NCBI GenBank assembly: GCA_965200465.1
Contig: OZ241358.1
Coordinates: 1,612,001-1,676,000, forward strand
Source: Azophilus sp965200465
GTDB lineage: Bacteria; Pseudomonadota; Gammaproteobacteria; Pseudomonadales; Azotimanducaceae
Direction of reading: 5' to 3'
DNA: 64,000 nucleotides
Shown: positions 9,401-17,432 of the stretch, piece by piece
How positions within the stretch are numbered: position 1 is the stretch's first letter
Layout of the letters: each line of letters begins with the position of its first letter
Translations under genes and position numbers: made by a program
Notes under the pieces: model-generated
Databases searched by the model: none
The model's input: the letters and a program-made list of their open reading frames with translations, nothing else
What the model was told of the DNA's origin: nothing

Positions 9401-10768
9401 CTAACGGGCCTCGGCCTGCAAGCCCGCCACGGTGACCGGGCGCACAGCGAGGCAGCAGAAGGCCACCATCAGCGCCTGCAGCACGAAGATCAGGGCAAAG
9501 CCGGAATTCGCCGCCAGCAAGCTGGTTTCCACCAAGGCGCTGTACAGGGCGCCGCTGACGGTGAAGGACAGGAACAGCCCTATCACCTGAGCCAGGCTCC
9601 AAACGCCCAGATAGCGGCTTTCCTGCCCAGGCACGGTCATGTCCGCCATGAAGCTGATGGCGGGGAAGACGAACAGCCCCAAGGAAAAGGCCGAGCAGAC
9701 GTAGAACGCGTAAAAGAGCGCCAAGCTCTGGCCGTAGGCGGCGTAAGCCAGCAGCAGGAAGCTGGCTGCCGACAGGATGGCGCCGAGCAGCAGCAGCCGT
9801 TTGCCTTGGGCCAAGGGCAAGGTGGGGCCGGGGTCCTCGCCCGCAGCCAGCGCCGCCCGGCGCTTTTTCGCCTGCACCCCCACGAAGATGCCCATGGCCG
9901 CCATGCCAAGCGTCTGCACGCCGTTGTAGATGCGCTGGAAGACGGTGGATTCGCCAGCGGACATGGCGAACAGGTCCGCCGCCCAGATCTCCTGCAGGAT
10001 GTCCTGCAGAAACACGCTCAGCAGCGAAAAGATGATGAAGACGAAGAACAGGCGGGCATGTCGGTTGTAGCCCAGCACCCCCATGGATTCGCGCATGGGC
10101 TCCAGCAACGCCACAGGCGGCGGCGGATCGCGCCGGATCTGCGCCCGCTGCGCCTGGGTCAGCGGCGTTTCCAACCCGATGACGCCAAGCAAGGTCAGGC
10201 CCACCATCACCAAGGGCGAGAGGCAGTAGAGGAACTGCATCTGCGCCAGGGAATACTCCTGCATGAACAGGGCGAAAATCCAAGCCCAAAAGGCCATCGC
10301 CAAGGCCTGCGCTGTCCAGGTCAGGGTGGTGATGCGGCTGCGCGCCTCCTCGCTGGTGCAGTCCTTCACCAAGTCCAGGAAGGTGTTGGCCTGCATGGCG
10401 ATGGCTAGGCCGAAGGCGCAGAACAGCAGCAGGCACAGCGCCGTGGCCGTTGCGGAGCCGGCCTGCATCGCCGCCAGAACCTGCGGAAAGAAGGGAAAGG
10501 TGAGGCCGCCCAGCAGGGCGCCAAGCAACAGGTAGGGCGTGCGCCGGTAGCCAAGAATCGGATAGCGCTCGGTGATGCGCCCGATCACTGGCTGCAAGGG
10601 TCCGAACAGGGTGTAAACGCCAATGACGAGGGCCATCAGAACCGCGGGAATGCCCAGTTCGACGATGGCCACCCGATTGATGCTGGTCACCACCAAGCAG
10701 AAGCCCCAAGCGATGGCGATCTTCTGCAAGGTGAACTGCAGCTTGGCCTGATTTTCGCTGACGATCAC
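9401..10768 (-). CDS. PucC/BCD-family MFS transporter
   Basis: A 455-residue major-facilitator protein with twelve hydrophobic segments, of the bacteriochlorophyll-delivery (BCD, PucC/LhaA) family. Diagnostic features are AWGFCLVVTSINRVAIVELG near the start, GYRRTPYLLLGALLGG at the end of helix 2, and the absence of sugar-porter motifs. In phototrophs such proteins help assemble light-harvesting complexes, but homologues occur in non-phototrophs with unknown cargo. It is the last gene of a four-gene minus-strand operon, 21 bases after its paralogue. No photosynthesis genes (puf, puh, bch) are seen in the window, so a pigment role is unproven. Confidence 0.85.
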   Translation of the reverse strand: MIVSENQAKLQFTLQKIAIAWGFCLVVTSINRVAIVELGIPAVLMALVIGVYTLFGPLQPVIGRITERYPILGYRRTPYLLLGALLGGLTFPFFPQVLAAMQAGSATATALCLLLFCAFGLAIAMQANTFLDLVKDCTSEEARSRITTLTWTAQALAMAFWAWIFALFMQEYSLAQMQFLYCLSPLVMVGLTLLGVIGLETPLTQAQRAQIRRDPPPPVALLEPMRESMGVLGYNRHARLFFVFIIFSLLSVFLQDILQEIWAADLFAMSAGESTVFQRIYNGVQTLGMAAMGIFVGVQAKKRRAALAAGEDPGPTLPLAQGKRLLLLGAILSAASFLLLAYAAYGQSLALFYAFYVCSAFSLGLFVFPAISFMADMTVPGQESRYLGVWSLAQVIGLFLSFTVSGALYSALVETSLLAANSGFALIFVLQALMVAFCCLAVRPVTVAGLQAEAR

Positions 10769-10789
10769 TTGCCTCTCTCCCGTCTTTGC

Positions 10790-12151
10790 TCAAACATCCA
10801 TCGTCATGGCCCCAGTCACCCCTTCCTTGCGGATGCGCCGGAAGGCGCCGATATCGACCTTGCGAATGAAATGCAGGCTGGCGAGCATCAGCAATGCCTC
10901 CAACAGGAAGATGCCGGCGTAGCCGACCTGAGCCGGCGTCAGCCCGGTCTCGACCAGCCCGCTGACCAAGGCCCCGCCGACGATGCTGGCGAAGCCGTTG
11001 GCCAAGGCCAGGGACAGCCCCCAAAGTCCCATGTAGGCGCCGCGATCCGCCGCCGTGGTCAGCTCCATCATGGCGGTCAGGGACCCCACCAGGAAAAAGC
11101 CGTTGAACAAGCCGAAGGCGATCAGGGCGACATGCACCAAGGCGGCGTCCGCGGTCAGGGCGGCCCAAGCCAGCAGGGCCAAGCTGGCGGCGATGCCCAC
11201 CGTGCCGGCTAGAATGACGCTGTGCTTGGATAGGGACCAACGCTGGGTGGCAACGCCCATTGCGAACATGCCCGCCAAGGCGCCGCCGCCCCAGAGTTGC
11301 TGAAAACGTCCGGTCTCCCCGACGGTCATGCCCAGCACCTGGGCCCCGAACACCTCCAATATGTTCTCCTGCATGCCGATGCCCATCAGGGCGATGAAGA
11401 TGAACAGGAAGAAGTTCCGCGTTGTGCCGCCGACCGCCGCGTCGCGCACGAACCGCATGAGCGTCGCCGCGGAGGTTCCGTCCCCCTCCCTCGCCTTCGA
11501 TGTCGGGCGTTCGGTGCGCTCGTCCGGCTGCAAACGCCTTTCCACGCCCACCAAGCCCAGTAGGGTCAGGCCGACGACCACCGGAATGCTGAGCAGGTAC
11601 AGCTGCTGCATCCGCGCATAGTCGAACACCGGCATGAAGGCGCGGATGAACGCCAGGGAGACGATCATGCCCACCAGCAGCATGCTCCAGATCAAGGCCA
11701 CCTGCAGGCCGCGCCGACGTTCCGGCACCACGTCGGCCACCAAGGAAAGATGGGAGACGCCGGACATGGCGAAGCCGATGCCAAACAGCACCAGCAGAAG
11801 CAGCACGGCAAGCTGGCCCGAGACCGCGCCTTGGCTCATGGCCAAGGTGGCCGGTGGCAGGCCGGCCACCGCCAAGGCGGAGCACAGCAATCCCAACAGA
11901 ACATAAGGGGAGCGCCGATAGCCGAAAATGGGCAAGCGGTCCGCCAACCGCCCGAACACCACCTGAAAGGGGGAGAGGAAGTGGTAGAGCGCCAGCAGGG
12001 CGGTGATGGTCACCGCGGCGATGCCCAGCTCGTGAATGGCGATGCGGTTGTAGTTGCTGGTCAGCAGGGCGAACAACCAGCCGACCGCCGCCCTCGGCAA
12101 GGTCAGTTGAACCGCCAGAACCACCCGGCGCAAGGCGGCCCCTTCGTTCAT
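10790..12151 (-). CDS. PucC/BCD-family MFS transporter, second paralogue
   Basis: A 453-residue protein with twelve predicted helices, paralogous to the downstream carrier: SNYNRIAIHELGIAAV and GYRRSPYVLLGLLCSA match SINRVAIVELGIPAV and GYRRTPYLLLGALLGG there. The start MNEGAALRRVV at 12151 is chosen because the family begins with this amphipathic stretch; the frame is open further upstream to 12301 but without a hydrophobic or conserved segment. Two different BCD carriers side by side suggest a heteromeric or two-step function (inference). Confidence 0.83.
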   Translation of the reverse strand: MNEGAALRRVVLAVQLTLPRAAVGWLFALLTSNYNRIAIHELGIAAVTITALLALYHFLSPFQVVFGRLADRLPIFGYRRSPYVLLGLLCSALAVAGLPPATLAMSQGAVSGQLAVLLLLVLFGIGFAMSGVSHLSLVADVVPERRRGLQVALIWSMLLVGMIVSLAFIRAFMPVFDYARMQQLYLLSIPVVVGLTLLGLVGVERRLQPDERTERPTSKAREGDGTSAATLMRFVRDAAVGGTTRNFFLFIFIALMGIGMQENILEVFGAQVLGMTVGETGRFQQLWGGGALAGMFAMGVATQRWSLSKHSVILAGTVGIAASLALLAWAALTADAALVHVALIAFGLFNGFFLVGSLTAMMELTTAADRGAYMGLWGLSLALANGFASIVGGALVSGLVETGLTPAQVGYAGIFLLEALLMLASLHFIRKVDIGAFRRIRKEGVTGAMTMDV

Positions 12152-12230
12152 CCCCCCATTCCAAGGCCAAGCCGCCGGGCGCACCGGCCGACTGCAGCGC
12201 CGCTTCGCCCGAATCCAAGGGGCAACGGGT

Positions 12231-13028
12231 TCAGGCCAAGCCATGTATGGGGTACAGCCCAAACTCCCATCGCACCTCCTCAACGGCATCGAGATCGGCA
12301 AATTCGGCTTCGGCCCAAGGTTCGATGCGCATCATCAGGCCGGACAGCTGTTCGTCGTTCAAGCTCCAGGTTTCGTTGTGGGTGCGGTCGCCCATGCGGC
12401 GCAGGATTTGTCGGGGTGACAGGGCTTCCGTCCAAGCGCAGGCGGTCAGCGGCGCACCCGGCTGCCCGCCCATTTCCGCAAGCTGACGAAACAACGCGGG
12501 ACCAGCGGCATCCGTGGGACGCATCTCCGGGGCCAGTTCGCCGGTAATGGCCCGGGATTGGCTGCGCAGGCGCCCAGCGCAGGACGCCTCATCGAGAATG
12601 TCCCGGCCAATGATCAGAACGCCGCCCCCCTTCAGCACCCGGACGGCCTCCGCCAAGGCGTCCCGCCAACGCGCCACCTGATGCAGCACGTTGGTGATGA
12701 GCGCGGCGTCGAAAAAACCGTCGGCAAAGGGCAAATGAAGAACGTCCGCCACGCTGAACCGCATGGCGACCCCACGTTCGGCGGCCAAGGCCTTGGAGGC
12801 TTTAAGCATTTCGGGTTCGAGGTCCACGGCGATCAGATCACTATGCGCCGCCACCGGAACGGAAATGCGCCCCGCCCCGCCGCCCAGGTCAACAATGCGG
12901 CTGCCAGAACCCGCGCAGGCGGCTACCGCGGCCCCTAAACGGCTGGCTGCATCTATAGGTATCTGATTGATTTTGTTGTATTTTTTTGCGATGTCCTGAT
13001 AGGACATGCGATTGTATTGGTTGCTCAT
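12231..13028 (-). CDS. Class I SAM-dependent methyltransferase (UbiE/COQ5-like)
   Basis: A 265-residue cytoplasmic methyltransferase. Motif I is IVDLGGGAGRISVPVA (residues 45-60), the acidic ribose-binding position is in LIAVDLEPEML, and motif LITNVLHQVARWRDALAEA with RVLKGGGVLIIGRD completes the Rossmann-like fold. This pattern is typical of small-molecule methyltransferases acting on quinones or polyketide-like compounds; the substrate is unknown. The ATG overlaps the stop of the upstream membrane-protein gene as ATGA, so both are in one operon with the two PucC-like carriers, and a lipophilic substrate handled at the membrane is likely. Confidence 0.82.
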   Translation of the reverse strand: MSNQYNRMSYQDIAKKYNKINQIPIDAASRLGAAVAACAGSGSRIVDLGGGAGRISVPVAAHSDLIAVDLEPEMLKASKALAAERGVAMRFSVADVLHLPFADGFFDAALITNVLHQVARWRDALAEAVRVLKGGGVLIIGRDILDEASCAGRLRSQSRAITGELAPEMRPTDAAGPALFRQLAEMGGQPGAPLTACAWTEALSPRQILRRMGDRTHNETWSLNDEQLSGLMMRIEPWAEAEFADLDAVEEVRWEFGLYPIHGLA

Positions 13029-13786
13029 GCCAAAGATCCCACAGGCTTTGCGGCGCCGCCGGGCGCACCGCTCCGCCCCACTTCATGGGGAAGGCCAGAT
13101 GAGACGGAGGCGCCGGAACCATCGGCCCTCAGCCGGCCGAGAAACCGCTCCGTCAACAGCAGGCTGAACACGAAAGCCAATTCCGCGCCGTTGCCGGCCA
13201 GAAGGCCCCAAGGCCGGGCGCCGACAGCGCCGTTGACCACTAGGATGAACAGGCCGCCGAGAAAAGCCGCCGACCACCCGGCCCGCCGCCAAACCGAGGC
13301 CGCCAAGCCCAGAAAAAGCAGGTTTACGGCAATGGTCGCCAACGGCGGCTGCGCAGAAACGCTGGCTAACCGCGCATGGCCCAGCACTTCCTTGGGCGCC
13401 AGTTCCAACCCCAGCAGGTCGTGGCCCAGGCCGTAGCACCAAGCGGCGCCGACGCACAGCCAACAAAAGACGGCGAAGGATCGCCGCCGGGCCAGCGGCG
13501 TGCCGCAGACCCGCATCGCCGAAAGAGCGAACGGAATGAGCAGGGGCAAAACCAAGGCGTGCAGCGCAAAGCGCAGCCAAGTCGCCCCCGCATACCAAGA
13601 GGAAACGCCGCCGACGCCGCCCAACGCCAGAACCAAGTTGTCGTAGGCCATGCTGAGCAGCAGAAGCCGCAGCAACCAAGGCCGCAGCGACTCAGGCTTG
13701 GGGAACCTGAACGACCAAGCCAGCAGGCCAAGCTGAGCCAGCAGGCAAGCGGCGAATGCGGCAACTGTCACAACCGGCAGGCCCAT
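13025..13786 (-). CDS. Polytopic membrane protein, family not recognised
   Basis: A 253-residue hydrophobic protein with seven to eight membrane segments. The start MGLPVVTVAAFAACLLAQ at 13786 is chosen because the frame becomes membrane-like there and GGAA lies upstream; an alternative GTG is at 13798. Conserved-looking features are LLLLSMAYDNLVLALGG and a tryptophan-rich third segment. It is first in the four-gene operon with the methyltransferase and two PucC-type carriers. The 251-base gap to the divergent SDR gene must carry promoters for both. No enzyme motif can be named. Confidence 0.7.
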   Translation of the reverse strand: MGLPVVTVAAFAACLLAQLGLLAWSFRFPKPESLRPWLLRLLLLSMAYDNLVLALGGVGGVSSWYAGATWLRFALHALVLPLLIPFALSAMRVCGTPLARRRSFAVFCWLCVGAAWCYGLGHDLLGLELAPKEVLGHARLASVSAQPPLATIAVNLLFLGLAASVWRRAGWSAAFLGGLFILVVNGAVGARPWGLLAGNGAELAFVFSLLLTERFLGRLRADGSGASVSSGLPHEVGRSGAPGGAAKPVGSLA

Positions 13787-14037
13787 CTTGAATTCCACGC
13801 CATGGCAACATTCGGATATGCGGATGAGGCCGGGAGCCGTTCCCGCCCTTTCCCCCAAACATGTATCATTAAGACAAACTGCAAGCAAGCGCCAAGTCCT
13901 TAAGGCCCCGCCCAAGGCCTGCTCGGCGAATCGGCGGCGCACCATCCGCAGGCCGGCTGCATTGGCGGCAAGGGGCCATTCCGCAATTAGGTTGAATCGA
14001 CTTGCGCAACAGGTTTTTTTGACCAAGGAGGAATCTC

Positions 14038-14934
14038 GTGCAGGGCAAGATTCTGTTGATCACCGGCGGCGCCCGGGGCATGGGCCGAGCCGCTGGCGCG
14101 GCCTTGGCGGCGCTCGGCGCCGACAAGATCATTCTGGTGGATTGGCATGGCGAGGAAGGCACTCGGAGCCGAGACGCCATCAACGCCGCAACAGGCCGCC
14201 AAACCGCCGAATTCCTGTACTGCGATCTGTCCTCCATCGCCGCGGTCAAGGCCCTGGCGGCCGAGGTCCGCTCCCGTCATGCAAAACTGGATGTGCTCAT
14301 CAACAACGCCGGCATCACCGACCCGGTGCGCCGGCTAAGCGTGGACGGCTACGAGATGCACTTGGCCACCTGCCATCTCGGCCATTTCATGCTCAGCAAC
14401 CTGCTGCTCGGGCTGCTGCGGGCCAGCGGCGCCGGGCGCATCATCTGCATCACCTCGGCCGCCTACCGCGCCGGCCAAGGGCTGGACTTCGACGACCTCA
14501 ACAACGAGAAAGTCTGGCGGGATAGGCCCGCTTCAAACGGCGGCGCCTTCACCGCCTACCACCGCGCCAAGCTCAGCAACATCCACATGATGAAGGAGCT
14601 CCACGAACGGTTGCAGGGCGGCGCCGTGACGGTGAACGCGGCCTCCCCCGGCTACTTCATCAACACCGCCATCCACCGGCAGCTAACCGGCGTTTTCGCC
14701 CTAGGCGCCAAACTGGTCTTCGGCATCAGCGCCCTGCTGCGCCTGAACACCGCCGAGCAAGGCGCCCGCACCCATGTCTGGCTGGCGTCCTCGCCCGAAG
14801 TCGAGGGCCTGTCCGGCAGATACTTCGAGAACTGCAAGGAAAAGGCCTTGGCGCCCTTGGCGGAGGACCCGTCGGCGCGACGACGGCTATGGCGGTGGAG
14901 CGAGCAGGCAACCGGCGTGGCCTTTCCCGGCTAG
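14038..14934 (+). CDS. Short-chain dehydrogenase, retinol-dehydrogenase/LPOR-like
   Basis: A 298-residue NAD(P)-dependent short-chain dehydrogenase. Cofactor motif TGGARGMGRAAG (9-20), NNAG (89-92), catalytic Ser140 in ICITSAAY and the YxxxK pair Tyr174/Lys178 in TAYHRAKLSN. The run AYHRAKLSN and the long C-terminal part resemble the retinol dehydrogenase / light-dependent protochlorophyllide reductase branch of the SDRs, enzymes that act on large lipophilic isoprenoid or tetrapyrrole substrates. The GTG start follows AAGGAGG by seven bases. It is divergent from the operon with the PucC-like carriers and may share its pathway (inference from position). Confidence 0.88.
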   Translation: MQGKILLITGGARGMGRAAGAALAALGADKIILVDWHGEEGTRSRDAINAATGRQTAEFLYCDLSSIAAVKALAAEVRSRHAKLDVLINNAGITDPVRRLSVDGYEMHLATCHLGHFMLSNLLLGLLRASGAGRIICITSAAYRAGQGLDFDDLNNEKVWRDRPASNGGAFTAYHRAKLSNIHMMKELHERLQGGAVTVNAASPGYFINTAIHRQLTGVFALGAKLVFGISALLRLNTAEQGARTHVWLASSPEVEGLSGRYFENCKEKALAPLAEDPSARRRLWRWSEQATGVAFPG

Positions 14935-14944
14935 GGAGGCACCG

Positions 14945-15670
14945 CTAACGGGTCTCCCCGGCCACCGCAGTGTAGTCGTCGTACCAAGCCGGGAAGCGCA
15001 TGTGGTGGGCCGAGGCCAGCAGACAGGCTGTCTGCAGCAGCAGCCACAGGCCGAAGTTGCCCCAAAGGGCCAACCAAACCAAGCCCAACGCCAAGTTGGG
15101 GGTGTGGCAGCAGAGCACCTTTCTCAGGTTCCAGGCCGCATAGTTGTGCGGGGGCGACACCCGCACGTCCCAAAAGAACTGATGGAAGGCGAAGTTGTAG
15201 CCGCTGAGCAGCAGAAAGGTCAGCCCCGGAACCCAAAAACCGCCAAGGCCGCTCCGCTCCGCCAACGCCCAAAAGCAGAGGAAGGCTTGGCCGTGGCACA
15301 GGCCCCAGGCCAACCCGTAGCCCGTGGTCAGCAAAGGGTGCCGACGGCGGCCGTCGGTGAAGCTGCCATGCGGCCAGATGCGCATGTAGGCCACCCACAG
15401 CACGGCTGCGTAAAACAGGGTGTAGGCGATCCAATAGGGGTCCCGCCATTGCGTCGCCGTGACCAAAGGCGCCGCCAGCAAACCGGGCAACACGCCCAAG
15501 GCCCAACTCAACGGCAGGACCGCGCAAAAATAGGCGCCGGCGCAGAGCCAAGCCAAGCGAGGGTCATAGCGCCGCGCATCATGGCCGGCGGCGCACAGCC
15601 GATAGGCGACCAGCAGGCCCAGCAGCGAAACGGCGGCGGCCCCGGCGATCCAATCCGCCAACCCCATCAC
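14945..15670 (-). CDS. Polytopic membrane protein with histidine-rich loops, unknown
   Basis: A 241-residue integral membrane protein with about six hydrophobic segments. Histidines occur in short clusters: GLCHGQAFLCFWALAE, NFAFHQFFWDVRVSPPHNYA, CCHTPNL and SAHHMRFPAWYDDY. Clustered histidines in membrane proteins can bind metal or haem, but no known hydroxylase or desaturase box pattern is complete. It is the last gene of a three-gene minus-strand set (rhodanese, PNPOx-fold protein, this one), six bases after the middle gene, and converges with the SDR. Confidence 0.7.
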   Translation of the reverse strand: MMGLADWIAGAAAVSLLGLLVAYRLCAAGHDARRYDPRLAWLCAGAYFCAVLPLSWALGVLPGLLAAPLVTATQWRDPYWIAYTLFYAAVLWVAYMRIWPHGSFTDGRRRHPLLTTGYGLAWGLCHGQAFLCFWALAERSGLGGFWVPGLTFLLLSGYNFAFHQFFWDVRVSPPHNYAAWNLRKVLCCHTPNLALGLVWLALWGNFGLWLLLQTACLLASAHHMRFPAWYDDYTAVAGETR

Positions 15671-15676
15671 CGGCGC

Positions 15677-16246
15677 CTAAAGATTCCGCCGCTTGATCTC
15701 CCGCCGCAGGCGCTCGGTGTCGGACTCCAAGGGCTCCGCCAGTTCGGAGGGGTCCAAGGTGCCTTCGGTGTGCGCCCACATCTTCACGCCATCGTAGGTG
15801 ATGTACTTCTCCGGCACCACCTCCAGCACCACCCGCAAGGGGGAGTCCAGCATTTTCTGGAAGGCTTTGGCGGCCTTCTCCTCCGGCCGCAGTGCCCTAG
15901 CGAAGTCCGGGTAGAACCAATCCTTGGTCTCGCGGTCTTCATGCACCACGCAGCGCCCCTTGATGGTGATGGTCTTGGACGGCCCCAGGTCCGTGCCGGT
16001 GCTGGTGACGACCACGGACACCTTGGGGTTGCGCCGCACCGCGGCGATGCGGTGGCGATGGGCGCCGCCGGTCAGCCACACCCGGCCCTTGCGCCAAATG
16101 TAGGACATGATGACCCCCACCGGCCATTCGTCCTTGGTGCACCAGTTGAACACGCACTCCCGCTGGGTGTTCAGCAGGCGCTCCTGATCGTCCGCGTTCA
16201 GGCGGTAGATCGACACCATTTCATAGTTCTGCAAGTCTTCGGACAT
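15677..16246 (-). CDS. Pyridoxamine 5'-phosphate oxidase-fold flavin-binding protein
   Basis: A 189-residue split-barrel protein of the PNPOx-like superfamily, which binds FMN, F420 or haem. The core is VIMSYIWRKGRVWLTGG, HRHRIAAVRRNPKVSVVV and TITIKGRCVVHED, with KMWAHTEG near the C-terminus. The start MSEDLQNYEM at 16246 has GGAG seven bases upstream. The protein lacks a clear substrate signature, so general stress or xenobiotic reductase function is possible. The frame runs open far upstream but that part is a shadow of the rhodanese gene. Confidence 0.82.
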   Translation of the reverse strand: MSEDLQNYEMVSIYRLNADDQERLLNTQRECVFNWCTKDEWPVGVIMSYIWRKGRVWLTGGAHRHRIAAVRRNPKVSVVVTSTGTDLGPSKTITIKGRCVVHEDRETKDWFYPDFARALRPEEKAAKAFQKMLDSPLRVVLEVVPEKYITYDGVKMWAHTEGTLDPSELAEPLESDTERLRREIKRRNL

Positions 16247-16331
16247 GCTGTTCTCCATTGTTTTCAGCGGATGAAACCTTGCGGGCTGCGCCCTTCGGGC
16301 GGCGCTTGCGCCTGACGGCCTGCACTCCACC

Positions 16332-16763
16332 CTAAGCGCTGCAGGCGCCGTCTGGCTTGCGCATCCAGCGGCTGGCGGCGGGTTCAACCGCTTCGCCGGC
16401 CTTGGCCCAGCCGTTGAAGCCGGCCTCCAAGTGGGCCACATCGGGGTAGCCCATGTCCTTGAGCGCTTTGGCGGCCAAGGCGGAGCGGCCGCCGGCGGCG
16501 CAGTAGAGGACGAGGCGCTTGTCCGGTTGGAAGTAGTCCCGGTAGTAGGGGCTTGCCGGGTCCGCCCAGAATTCCAGCATGCCCCGTGGCGCATGGCGGG
16601 CGCCGGGGATGACGCCCAGATCGACGCATTCCTGAATTTCGCGGACATCGACGAGCAGCAGGTCGCGCCGCTGCGCAAGCTCGCGCTTTAAGTCCTCCAC
16701 CGACAGGTTCTCAAGGCTTTGCTTGACTTGCCGAACGGTCTCAAAAACAGGCTTAATGGACAT
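16332..16763 (-). CDS. Rhodanese-domain sulfurtransferase
   Basis: A 143-residue single rhodanese domain, transferring sulfane sulfur from a thiosulfate-like donor to a thiol acceptor. LLLVDVREIQECVDLGVIPG (36-55) is the conserved CH2A-like segment and LYCAAGGRSALAAKAL carries the active-site cysteine (Cys88) with the loop A-A-G-G-R-S. The start MSIKPVFETV at 16763 is the last in-frame ATG before the conserved region; longer frames have no support. An 85-base spacer to the PNPOx-fold gene contains a GC-rich inverted repeat but no T-run. Confidence 0.85.
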   Translation of the reverse strand: MSIKPVFETVRQVKQSLENLSVEDLKRELAQRRDLLLVDVREIQECVDLGVIPGARHAPRGMLEFWADPASPYYRDYFQPDKRLVLYCAAGGRSALAAKALKDMGYPDVAHLEAGFNGWAKAGEAVEPAASRWMRKPDGACSA

Positions 16764-17389
16764 GGATCCAACCCCAATGCACGGCTCGCGACGCTGAACT
16801 GCCGCCGCCACGACCCCATGCCTCTCGGCGACCTCACTGCCTGCAACGCCTGCTGGCTTAGCAGCCATCCATTGCTTTCGCCCCATTGCTTTCGCCGCCT
16901 TATCAGCCACTGTTCCGGGATCATCCCGTGCATGGTTCCGTTTGCGAATGGGATTGTAGCTAGGCCGATCAGGCATTCCTAGCCCACAGAGGCAGCTGCA
17001 GGTAGTTGCGCTGTCGTTTTTCACGGGCGAAAACGCATTCCCAAGTCTTCTTTCACCACTTTGCCCCGTTTCCGCCCATTTTTCGTCTTTGGATTCCCAT
17101 TTTTTTGCGGTAAAGGCGGCCAATTTGTGCGCCCGCAATCCCTCAGGGGACGCGGGGTCCGGAACAGCGCAACTCTCTCAACCGCAGGGCTTGATCCTTC
17201 GCTTTGGGAATTACATGTTTGACTCTCCAGATCACTACATGTTGTGCCTCTAAGCGACGATAGGGTGCAAAATATTGTGTTTCGGGAGTCAAGTATATAG
17301 TCCCCTGCGCTTTCCCTATTTTTCTTGTTGACAACGCAGTTCACCGTGATATTTTGTCCAGCCGTAATGGGTTGCAGGAGCGTTTTTCA
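16764..17389 (+). other. Non-coding stretch before the large surface-protein gene
   Basis: About 600 bases without a convincing gene on either strand. Short minus-strand frames here lack ribosome sites and family features. Base composition drops to AT-rich between about 17210 and 17360, as expected of a promoter region for the gene that follows. No tRNA-like or repeat structure was recognised. Confidence 0.5.
17328..17355 (+). promoter_or_regulatory. Putative sigma-70 promoter of the large surface protein
   Basis: TTGACA at 17328-17333 and TATTTT at 17350-17355 are separated by 16 bases and lie in the AT-rich stretch 35 bases before the AGGAG ribosome site. The -35 is a perfect consensus; the -10 matches four of six. 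Not confirmed by any transcript data. Confidence 0.4.
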
Positions 17390-17392
17390 GTG
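17376..17392 (+). promoter_or_regulatory. Ribosome site and GTG start upstream of the poly-C tract
   Basis: AGGAG at 17376-17380 is nine bases before GTG at 17390-17392, the best initiation signal in the region. In the sequence as given this frame ends at TGA 17510-17512, just after the C tract. If the tract had one C fewer (or two more) the frame would run into the 1300-codon surface-protein frame. Confidence 0.5.
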
Positions 17393-17432
17393 ACGCAAGC
17401 CGTTCGACGCATGGCTGCGGCGGTGCGCCGGC

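Noticed and set aside
9401..12151. Photosynthesis gene cluster, suggested by two PucC-like genes
   Set aside because: No reaction-centre, light-harvesting or bacteriochlorophyll synthesis genes are in the window; PucC-like carriers occur outside phototrophs.
9336..12218. Open frame of 960 codons on the minus strand
   Set aside because: It overlaps both PucC-type genes in another frame and has a Gly/Arg/His-rich composition without domains, which is typical of a shadow in GC-rich DNA.
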